The notes under the pieces: generated by a model
What the model was told of the DNA's origin: nothing
Database searches by the model: none
The model's input: only the letters and a program-made list of their open reading frames with translations
Shown here: piece by piece, positions 1 to 5,579 of the stretch
Layout of the letters: each line of letters begins with the position of its first letter
How positions within the stretch are numbered: the stretch's first letter is position 1
Position numbers and translations under genes: made by a program
From: Planctomycetaceae bacterium
Lineage (GTDB): Bacteria; Planctomycetota; Planctomycetia; Planctomycetales; Planctomycetaceae
Assembly (NCBI GenBank): GCA_003503535.1
Contig: DOCI01000205.1
Coordinates: forward strand, 9,564 to 15,142
DNA: 5,579 bases
Reading direction: 5' to 3'

Positions 1-2506
1 GCTGGAAGGATATCGGCAGGCCAGCCGACTGCACGATCCTGAATTTGTCAAACTGGGAGATGAAGGCCGTCAGCTGTTTGGACGTTTCAAAGCGACCGAT
101 GGTTCCGATGCAGCCGAAGAGCAGGAGATTGTTCAGGCTAAACGAAGCGCACTTGCGGACCTGCTTGAGTTTGATGTCAAACAGAAAAGCCTGGGTGAAC
201 TTGATCGAGCATTGAAAGATCAGCAATCCGCAGAAGCTTTTCAGATATTTCGAAATGCGGTCAATCGGTATCCCGTTTTTTCGAAGCAGAAAGAATTTAC
301 CTCACGTATTCAACAGGCGTTGGAAATTGAATTGAAGGGAGTCAAACAGGTCGATCAGGCTCAGCCCGCTTCTATCGCTGATGCAGCCGGTCCTGTACTG
401 CAGAAGACTTATCTCTTCGATCTTCAGGCAAATCGTCTCGATGTCGAAGCCGATGGCAAACCTGTCTGGCTGGTTTCTGACAACAATTGCTTTGCAGTCG
501 AACGCATGAGTGGTCAACTCAAGTGGATAACAAAAGCCGGAAAGAAACGTGCATTCGATCCGCTGGATCTCTCGGTCAAGTACGACTGCTGGCTCGTCTC
601 AACCCAGGAGAATTATGGCCTCTCACTGGTGCGCTGCAGTGATGGAGAAATACTCTGGAATACTTTGTTCAATTCACCTGTCACTGTTGAGCCGACAATT
701 TCGGGAAGTGTGATTTATGTCGTTACCGAAGACCAGAAACTCACAGCCATCGATGCTGATTCCGGCGAGAACATGAAGTCTCTGGAGTTTCGTCAACCAC
801 TTTCTGCCCCAGCTGCGGAGTTGGATTCCCGCTTATTGTGCTGTGTCGGTTCTCAGGATGTTGTCTATCTGATAGACCGCCAAACCTGGGAATGTGTGGA
901 AGTTCGTTATTATGGTCATGCTCCGCAGACAATTACATCGCGTCCGCTGATCATATCAAAGAATTTGCTGGTCGTTGAAAATGATCAATTGCGAACGGGT
1001 CGTATCCGTGTCCTGCAGCTTTTGGAGAAAGCGTGGGATTTCAATATTGTTCACGCAGAGCGCCTTCCCGGTAAAGCACTCGGACATCCTGTGCTTTGGG
1101 GAGACCGATTGTTTCTGGAGATGAATGGTCCTCAGATCGCGGCCTGGCAACTTTCCGATGATCCGGGAGATGCATTCCTGATGCGGATTACAAACGCAAG
1201 TGTTCCCTATTCCGCGGATGTCCGGTTGTATCTCAAGCCCTTTGAAGGAGATCGTGTGTTGATTGCGGGAGAAAATCTCCGCAAACTGACACTGCTGACC
1301 AATGCGTTTGCTCAAACAAAAACATCAATCGAACTTGGACATGCGACTCAGGGAATTCAAATGCATGGCGTTCATGCATACGTTGCCGGAGTGAAAGATC
1401 CCCGAATTGGCTCGCAATTTTTTCACTACGATTCACAGCAGGATGAAACCTACTGGCGTATCAATGTTTCCTGTGACCTTGTCGGTTTCCTGCCAACTTC
1501 TACAGAAACAAATTCAGCAACTGGAATCGATCAGGCCGGGAGAATATTTCAGTTGACGCGAAGGACAACAGGTCCGCTCTCAACAACACAGCCAACCGAA
1601 TCGCTTTTCAGCAATCGACCGCTGCAGTCGACAGGTCAATCTCAGGTTCATTTTGTGAGGCAGGAAAGCACTGGCCAGTCGGTCGTTGTTTACGAGAATG
1701 AAGTCAAAATCATCTCCCCTCAGGGACAGGTGGAACGTTCTGGGAAATTGCAGGAAACATGCCTGTTCGCTCCAGCAATCAGTGGCAACAATATTATATG
1801 GGCAGGCCAAAAGGGAATTCATCTTACTTCGCTGGCCGATTTTCAAGATGTTGCCGATCCCTGGTTTACTGAAGTGAACGCCGAAGGCTCCCCTTCCCTG
1901 AGAGTCTCTCAGTTGATTTCTCTCTCTGAGGAACGATTTATTGCAGTCACAAACGGTCAGTCAATTATTGAACTGACGATCAAAGAAGATCCCCGCCGGC
2001 ATCTGGCAGTGACTGGACAATTTGATTGTGACAGCACGATAGTGGATCAAGTCGAAGTTGATGGCGAAATCATATCTATTGCCACCAGCGATGGTCGGTT
2101 ACTGGAAATTGATGATCAATCGCTGTTACTGATTCGACAAAGAACTCTTCGGGGCAATCCATTAAGTGGTCCTCAACGAATCGGTCCACATGTGCTGATT
2201 GAAATTGAGGGAAATCAACTGGTTGCGCTTTTAACGGAGGCAGAACAAACCAACTGGTCGCTTTCTTTACAGCAATCGGCACTGGCAACGGAAGTGATCT
2301 CGCTCTCTGACAATCGCTTGCTGGTCTGCCTGCAAAGTGGTGAGATATTCGTCGTTGACTCTCAATCTGGTCAGATTATCAAATCGCTGAAATTGACCTC
2401 AGCAGTCAGTTGCCCTCCGCTCGTGCGATCTACAGAAGTTGACTTTGCACTGATTGAGGGAGCTGTCGTAACCATTTCGCGAACTCAACTGGAAGGTCAG
2501 GAGTAA
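1..2506 (+). CDS. PQQ/BamB-like beta-propeller protein with helical N-terminal segments (5' partial)
   Basis: The gene enters from beyond the left edge. The frame whose first full codon is at base 2 is open to the TAA at 2504-2506, giving 834 visible residues. A TTG at 212 could serve as a start, but the same frame continues upstream with ordinary helical protein sequence, so the true start lies outside the window. Visible residues 1 to about 115 are charged and helical, TPR-like, ending near a Q/A-rich linker. From about residue 135 to the end the protein is beta-rich, with blade motifs of the PQQ-repeat type (small/hydrophobic residues, D, S/T-G-E/Q, then W or a hydrophobic residue). Examples are AVERMSGQLKW (near 165), RCSDGEILW (near 211), AIDADSGENM (near 249) and VVDSQSGQII (near 784). 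About 700 residues exceeds one eight-bladed propeller (BamB is about 390 aa), so two propellers are plausible. The motifs are degenerate, so PQQ binding or dehydrogenase activity is not supported. A scaffold or protein-binding role in the envelope is the inference. The exact function is unknown. Confidence 0.5.
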   Translation, partial: LEGYRQASRLHDPEFVKLGDEGRQLFGRFKATDGSDAAEEQEIVQAKRSALADLLEFDVKQKSLGELDRALKDQQSAEAFQIFRNAVNRYPVFSKQKEFTSRIQQALEIELKGVKQVDQAQPASIADAAGPVLQKTYLFDLQANRLDVEADGKPVWLVSDNNCFAVERMSGQLKWITKAGKKRAFDPLDLSVKYDCWLVSTQENYGLSLVRCSDGEILWNTLFNSPVTVEPTISGSVIYVVTEDQKLTAIDADSGENMKSLEFRQPLSAPAAELDSRLLCCVGSQDVVYLIDRQTWECVEVRYYGHAPQTITSRPLIISKNLLVVENDQLRTGRIRVLQLLEKAWDFNIVHAERLPGKALGHPVLWGDRLFLEMNGPQIAAWQLSDDPGDAFLMRITNASVPYSADVRLYLKPFEGDRVLIAGENLRKLTLLTNAFAQTKTSIELGHATQGIQMHGVHAYVAGVKDPRIGSQFFHYDSQQDETYWRINVSCDLVGFLPTSTETNSATGIDQAGRIFQLTRRTTGPLSTTQPTESLFSNRPLQSTGQSQVHFVRQESTGQSVVVYENEVKIISPQGQVERSGKLQETCLFAPAISGNNIIWAGQKGIHLTSLADFQDVADPWFTEVNAEGSPSLRVSQLISLSEERFIAVTNGQSIIELTIKEDPRRHLAVTGQFDCDSTIVDQVEVDGEIISIATSDGRLLEIDDQSLLLIRQRTLRGNPLSGPQRIGPHVLIEIEGNQLVALLTEAEQTNWSLSLQQSALATEVISLSDNRLLVCLQSGEIFVVDSQSGQIIKSLKLTSAVSCPPLVRSTEVDFALIEGAVVTISRTQLEGQE
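2499..2503 (+). promoter_or_regulatory. Shine-Dalgarno site AGGAG for the second gene
   Basis: AGGAG lies within the last two sense codons of the upstream propeller gene, with five bases between it and the ATG at 2509. It fixes that ATG as the start. Because the site overlaps the end of the upstream reading frame, and only two bases (TC) separate the stop from the ATG, translational coupling between the two genes is likely. Confidence 0.85.
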
Positions 2507-2508
2507 TC

Positions 2509-5064
2509 ATGCCTTCCTCGAGATCAGCATCATTTAAAGCGACTCACCAGTTTTGCGACAGACTCTGGAACGATTCAATCCGATTCCTGATTTGTCTGGT
2601 GTCGATCGGGATGAGCGTTTTCGATTCGTCTCACCAGATTTATGCACAACCGGATCCTCCGACTACCGAAAAAGAAACGACGACGGAGAAAACAGAGGCC
2701 AGGAATACCGATCAACTTCCGTTGATTCAGGACATGAAACTACCCGATGTTCAATCCTTGCTCGAAGGCGAAAAGACCGACTGGATTGTGTTAATTGGAG
2801 ATCGTGTCCTGCAGGTTCCCGCGATCTGGCCCAGACCAGACCAAATGGCCTGGCTAGAGCAGGAGCAGAAGCAACTGCTCAATAATCGTCCTGCAAACGA
2901 ACCGGAATTGAGCGAATGGCTGGGCGAATATCGCAATAAGTTTTATATTTACCTGGCAGTCGAGCAGGAAGGTGTCGAGGATGACTATCGGCTGCACATG
3001 CGGTATGTGGATTACATTTTGTACCACGAAGAAATCTGCCTGAGAAAAGTCGATGAGCTTTTATTGCAAGGGAAGATTGAAATCGCCCGCCGATTATTGA
3101 CGGCCGTTGGCCATTGGGAATTGGAGAATAACGAGAAGAGAAAACAGGAACGTCTCACTCCCCTGCCCTGGCCTGGATTGATAGAACGAGAACGCTCCCT
3201 TTTAAGAAGTGAAGTTCGGCTCGCTCAGAAAAACAAAGACTGGACCAGAGGTTTCTCATTAATCAAACGTCGATTTCCGTTTGATCGAGAAGATCCACAA
3301 CTACCAATTCTTGCAGCCGAACTTCTGGAACAAATTGCTGAGGAATCATTACAAAGCTTCGATTATCGGCGAATACGATTTTACATCTCACAAACGTTTC
3401 AGATGTTCCCGAAGAATAAGAAAGCCGAAGATTGGCAGGCCCGTCTGCTGGAACTGGCAGAATCTCAGATGAACCTGGCCGAGCAGGATAAAAAACGAAA
3501 CCTTGATCGGGAAGCCTCGTTGCGGGCTCAGCACAGCGTAAAGATCTGGCCGAATTCGAGCCAATTGAATCGACGTCACAAGGCTCTGCAGGAACGCTAT
3601 CAAACTCTCGAAGTTGGTTTGTTAAAAGATGGTTCAGGCTCGGATCTGGTGCTGAACAGTTTGCGGAACAATCATTGGTTTTATGTCGAGCAGATTTCAG
3701 AAGGCTACCCCAGATTTCAGTCTCGATTCATTGAAACCTGGCGGCCTGATGATCTGGGGCGATTGATTCGATTGCAGATCTCACTCAAGCCTCAGCCACT
3801 GGAATCTCGACCCGTTGTCGATAGTCATCAGCTGACGGCTGTATTGCTGGAAGAGACTTTACAACGATCACCACGAGATCAGGATCTCTACTCCAACTCG
3901 ATTCAGACCGTCCAAATTCTCTCTCCAGACGAACTCGAGATTCAGTTTGAGTCGCAAACACCTCATCCATTGGCCAGATTGGTAGCAGTTCTGCGGCATC
4001 GAGATCTGAAATCAGGAATGATTTTGCAGTCGAGTCATTTTGAACAAAAACCTCCGGAGTCACCTTTAGAATTTGAAAAGCCCGGCAGGCAGTTTGTGAG
4101 GTCGCATGTAGGGCGGGTCGCTGCAGAGCGTCGTGGAATTATTGAAGTTCATGTCAGAGAATTTGAGTCTCAGAATACGATGCTACAGAGTTTGCTTCGT
4201 GATGAACTCCACGTACTCCCTGAAACACCTTCCCGCTTTGTGGATATGATTCGAAGCGACCAGCGATTCTTTGTGAAGGAATATGCTGTCCCCAGAAACT
4301 GGGGATTAAAATTTCACTTTGAAGGCCGACTCGGTTCTCAGGCCGAGTTGCGTCTTGCATTACTTTCGATGCTGGATCGTAATGAATTAATCGAATCCAT
4401 GCTTCCTGGTGATACCCCCGGAAGACCATTGCATCAATTGAGCAGTTCATTGTGCCCTTCCACTTCACACGCATTTCACCCCAGTCCCTATCTTCCTGAA
4501 TTTGATGAGCTATCGGCATTCGCTCTCGTTCAATTACTGAAAAAATCACCTCAGTTTCCGAAAGAGATCTGCTTAGGCTACCCGCCAAATGAATATGCTC
4601 AAAATCTTGCCGAAGTCATTAAAAAAAAGTGGGAGCGTCTCGGCATTCCCACAAAGCTTATTGAATTTTCCAATGAGTTGGATGCCGTCAGTTCGCAATC
4701 GGAAATGACAAAAGAGAACGTCGATGTCGAAATCATTTCTTACTGTATGTCGGCTCCACATTATGAATTGCCAGCATTGCTGAGTTTGCATTCCCGGTTA
4801 ATTGTCGATGATCTGGCGAAGTTTCCATCCTATGTACGAGCGACCCTGCTGGTATTGGAAAACGCGCGGAACTGGGATGATGTCGACATATACTTAAGGC
4901 AACTTCAGGATCAAATGATTGTGAATTCGTGGTTATATCCGATTGTCGAATCACGTCGCTTTATGACGATCCGCCGTGAAGTCCGCAATTTACCAGAGCA
5001 ATTGATAGAGCCATTTGAAACGATTGACCACTGGATGGTTGACCCTGTTGCCCCGGCGTTTTGA
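2509..5064 (+). CDS. Exported protein with helical N-terminal half and family 5 solute-binding-protein-like C-terminal half
   Basis: The gene encodes 851 residues and ends at TGA 5062-5064. The start is set by the AGGAG five bases upstream. Residues 1-25 are polar and basic, 26-38 are hydrophobic (FLICLVSIGMSVF), and a likely signal peptidase I site follows A46 (I-Y-A then Q-P). There is no lipobox cysteine. Residues 47-75 form a T/E/K-rich linker. Residues about 110-365 are mostly charged helices, TPR-like in feel but without clear consensus repeats. From about 367 the layout follows SBP_bac_5 (OppA/DppA type). EVGLLKDGSG opens the domain, and PRFQSRFIETWRPDD (401-415) matches the 'P-x-LAxSW' region. 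QAELRLALLSMLDRNELIES (611-630) matches the 'R-x-A-x-x-x-x-x-D-R-x-x-I' signature, followed by a G-x-P segment. ERLGIPTKLIEF (709-720) matches the 'lGI-x-v' strand. The match is distant and made by eye. No permease or ATPase genes are in view, so peptide import is not implied. It is probably periplasmic and works with the upstream propeller protein (inference). Confidence 0.9.
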   Translation: MPSSRSASFKATHQFCDRLWNDSIRFLICLVSIGMSVFDSSHQIYAQPDPPTTEKETTTEKTEARNTDQLPLIQDMKLPDVQSLLEGEKTDWIVLIGDRVLQVPAIWPRPDQMAWLEQEQKQLLNNRPANEPELSEWLGEYRNKFYIYLAVEQEGVEDDYRLHMRYVDYILYHEEICLRKVDELLLQGKIEIARRLLTAVGHWELENNEKRKQERLTPLPWPGLIERERSLLRSEVRLAQKNKDWTRGFSLIKRRFPFDREDPQLPILAAELLEQIAEESLQSFDYRRIRFYISQTFQMFPKNKKAEDWQARLLELAESQMNLAEQDKKRNLDREASLRAQHSVKIWPNSSQLNRRHKALQERYQTLEVGLLKDGSGSDLVLNSLRNNHWFYVEQISEGYPRFQSRFIETWRPDDLGRLIRLQISLKPQPLESRPVVDSHQLTAVLLEETLQRSPRDQDLYSNSIQTVQILSPDELEIQFESQTPHPLARLVAVLRHRDLKSGMILQSSHFEQKPPESPLEFEKPGRQFVRSHVGRVAAERRGIIEVHVREFESQNTMLQSLLRDELHVLPETPSRFVDMIRSDQRFFVKEYAVPRNWGLKFHFEGRLGSQAELRLALLSMLDRNELIESMLPGDTPGRPLHQLSSSLCPSTSHAFHPSPYLPEFDELSAFALVQLLKKSPQFPKEICLGYPPNEYAQNLAEVIKKKWERLGIPTKLIEFSNELDAVSSQSEMTKENVDVEIISYCMSAPHYELPALLSLHSRLIVDDLAKFPSYVRATLLVLENARNWDDVDIYLRQLQDQMIVNSWLYPIVESRRFMTIRREVRNLPEQLIEPFETIDHWMVDPVAPAF

Positions 5065-5067
5065 ATG

Positions 5068-5101
5068 ATGATTGGAGTTTTGCAAATTCCAATAAAATCA
5101 T
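5068..5101 (+). terminator. Weak hairpin just downstream of the operon, possible transcript end
   Basis: ATTGGA at 5071-5076 pairs with TCCAAT at 5088-5093 around an 11-base loop. The outer bases ATGAT (5068-5072) can alternatively pair with ATCAT (5097-5101). The hairpin starts four bases after the TGA stop, which is where a terminator would be expected. The stem is AT-rich, however, and no run of T follows, so it is not a standard intrinsic terminator. It may only stabilise the 3' end of the transcript. Confidence 0.25.
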
Positions 5102-5211
5102 AACCCGCAGTGTCCGTGTCACCCCTGTTGAACGGATGACAAAACAAGCGATGTTTATGCTTGCAGATCAGTTTTTCATATGAAATAACAGGTACGACTT
5201 GATATTTGAGT

Positions 5212-5252
5212 TTAACCGAATTACGAATCGGAAGCCGTCCCCTCACTGACGC
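5212..5252. repeat. Imperfect inverted repeat, 9-bp stem with one bulged G
   Basis: TTAACCGAA at 5212-5220 pairs with TTCGGGTTAA at 5243-5252, with G5246 bulged, enclosing a 22-base loop. Within the loop CGG (5229-5231) can pair with CCG (5235-5237). There is no T-tract on either side to make it an intrinsic terminator. It could be a structured leader or 3' RNA, or a protein-binding dyad. The sequence does not decide between these. Confidence 0.35.
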
Positions 5253-5356
5253 TTCGGGTTAAGAGGTTTGGGATAGTTTACATATTGTGTTGGGTATCTT
5301 TATGAATTCTGTCGTTTTGAAAAACTTCAGTTAGTAAGATTGGATAGCCTGAATAG

Positions 5357-5405
5357 CTCCGCGATCCGGTTGGACGGAGTCCACAAGTGGCCTTCAAGAT
5401 GAAGG
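5357..5405 (+). other. Two consecutive small hairpins, possible structured leader
   Basis: The first hairpin pairs CTCCG (5357-5361) with CGGAG (5375-5379). Inside it TCC (5365-5367) pairs with GGA (5372-5374) around a GGTT loop, and a three-base bulge separates the two helices. An alternative short stem, GGAC/GTCC at 5372-5382, competes with it. The second hairpin is CCTTC (5391-5395) with GAAGG (5401-5405) and a five-base loop, which G-T pairs can extend outward. They end 25 bases before the ATG at 5431, so a leader-RNA role is possible. Stems this short also arise by chance. Confidence 0.25.
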
Positions 5406-5430
5406 TTGGAATTTCTATACCGCGTTCGAA

Positions 5431-5579
5431 ATGAAAACCGAAGAAATTCAACAATTTGTAAGAACACTGGTTCGTGCCAGAGATTTAACGGAAAACAATC
5501 AAACCCGGGTGGCGGGGGCGCTCTCGAAGAGAAGCCCCCGAAGATTAAACGTCCGGGGGCTTCCGCTGAAGCGGAGCGC
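5431..5579 (+). CDS. Possible N-terminus of a third gene, open at right edge (3' partial)
   Basis: From ATG 5431 the frame is open for 49 full codons to the window end. The in-frame stop upstream is TGA at 5350-5352, and no ATG, GTG or TTG lies between, so this is the first possible start. The first 27 or so residues (MKTEEIQQFVRTLVRARDL and what follows) look like an ordinary charged helix. The rest, SKRSPRRLNVRGLPLKRS, is arginine-rich and translated entirely from the GC-rich palindrome at 5513-5579. No good Shine-Dalgarno site precedes the ATG. Either a real short gene has been entered by a repeat, or the frame is fortuitous. I recognise no family. Confidence 0.3.
   Translation, partial: MKTEEIQQFVRTLVRARDLTENNQTRVAGALSKRSPRRLNVRGLPLKRS
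5513..5540 (+). other. Alternative hairpin competing with the core stem
   Basis: CGGGGGC (5513-5519) pairs with GCCCCCG (5534-5540). Within it CTCT (5521-5524) pairs with AGAG (5528-5531) around a CGA loop, giving an 11-bp two-part helix. It uses the same central GCCCCCG as the 10-bp core stem at 5531-5563, so the two cannot form together on one RNA strand. Confidence 0.4.
5513..5579. repeat. GC-rich nested palindrome, probable interspersed repeat or structured RNA element
   Basis: The core is a perfect 10-bp inverted repeat, GAAGCCCCCG (5531-5540) and CGGGGGCTTC (5554-5563), with a 13-base AT-rich loop. Outside it GCGCTC (5518-5523) is the exact complement of GAGCGC (5574-5579), so the whole element folds as a larger imperfect palindrome. 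A side hairpin, TCCGC-TGAA-GCGGA, occupies 5562-5575. CGGGGGC at 5513-5519 repeats directly at 5554-5560, and both copies complement GCCCCCG at 5534-5540. GC is about 70% over 5504-5579, well above the flanking sequence. The right edge of the window coincides with the outer arm, so the element may continue. No T-run follows the stem on either strand, so a classic intrinsic terminator is not well supported. A REP-like repeat family is the leading idea. Confidence 0.6.

Larger units (their letters stand above)
5065..5430. other. Intergenic spacer after the two-gene operon, no convincing gene
   Basis: This 366-base stretch has no convincing coding frame on either strand. A minus-strand frame starting with GTG at 5246 runs leftward into the 3' end of the solute-binding-like gene. 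It lacks any recognisable protein features and is best read as chance. The stretch holds a weak hairpin near 5068-5101, a longer stem at 5212-5252 and two small hairpins at 5357-5405, listed separately. I found no tRNA T-arm, no riboswitch core and no convincing promoter hexamer pair at normal spacing. Confidence 0.6.

Noticed and set aside
212..214. TTG as the start of the propeller gene
   Set aside because: The frame is open all the way to base 2 with protein-like helical sequence upstream, and no Shine-Dalgarno site precedes the TTG. The gene is truncated by the window edge instead.
4154..4588. Minus-strand frame of 144 codons inside the second gene
   Set aside because: It lies wholly antisense to a well-supported coding region with a coherent protein fold, and has no start context or recognisable features.
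4911..5246. Minus-strand frame of 111 codons from GTG 5246
   Set aside because: It overlaps about 150 bases of the solute-binding-like gene in antisense, and its translation shows no domain, signal or repeat.
5317..5345. TTGAAA (5317-5322) as a -35 box for a promoter of the 5431 frame
   Set aside because: At 17-base spacing the -10 position reads TTGGAT. The better TAAGAT at 5335-5340 is only 12 bases away. Neither makes a convincing sigma-70 type promoter.
5424..5430. GTTCGAA resembling a tRNA T-loop
   Set aside because: The flanking five bases on each side are not complementary, and no acceptor stem or anticodon arm can be laid out around it.
5531..5563. Intrinsic (Rho-independent) terminator
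   Set aside because: The 10-bp GC-rich stem fits, but the following bases on the plus strand (CGCTGAAG) and on the minus strand (TCTTCGAG) lack a T-tract. A repeat or other structured element is preferred, although a weak terminator for a gene outside the window cannot be excluded.
5513..5579. Integron attC site
   Set aside because: The palindromic layout is suggestive, but no GTTRRRY core and matching RYYYAAC are present at the arm ends, and no integrase is in view.

Overview
The window looks like part of a bacterial chromosome of moderate GC, most likely a planctomycete. That assignment is an inference: it rests on the style of the two large proteins (a long degenerate PQQ-type beta-propeller next to a big secreted protein with an oligopeptide-binding-like half) and on long spacers, not on any marker gene. 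There are no rRNA, tRNA or CRISPR signatures and no recognisable transposase.

Layout. Bases 1-2506 carry the 3' part of a plus-strand gene that is already open at the left edge. It encodes short helical, TPR-like segments followed by about 700 residues of PQQ/BamB-like beta-propeller. Two bases after its stop, a second plus-strand gene (2509-5064, 851 aa) starts behind a strong AGGAG site that lies inside the last codons of the first gene. It has an N-terminal export signal, a helical middle, and a C-terminal half resembling family 5 extracellular solute-binding proteins (the OppA/DppA type). The two genes are almost certainly co-transcribed and translationally coupled. No transporter permease or ATPase is visible, so I do not think the second protein must be a classical importer component. 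An envelope or periplasmic protein-protein scaffold is an equally good guess.

Bases 5065-5579 are largely non-coding. They hold a weak hairpin just after the second stop, a 9-bp stem at 5212-5252, and two small hairpins at 5357-5405. A GC-rich (about 70% by hand count) nested palindrome occupies 5513-5579 and runs to the right edge. A short reading frame from ATG 5431 stays open to the edge and passes through that palindrome. It may be the start of a third gene or a chance frame.

The most unusual items are the propeller plus solute-binding-like gene pair without a transporter, and the terminal palindrome with two mutually exclusive stems. The palindrome looks like an interspersed repeat or a structured RNA or terminator. 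Neither reading can be proven from this window alone.
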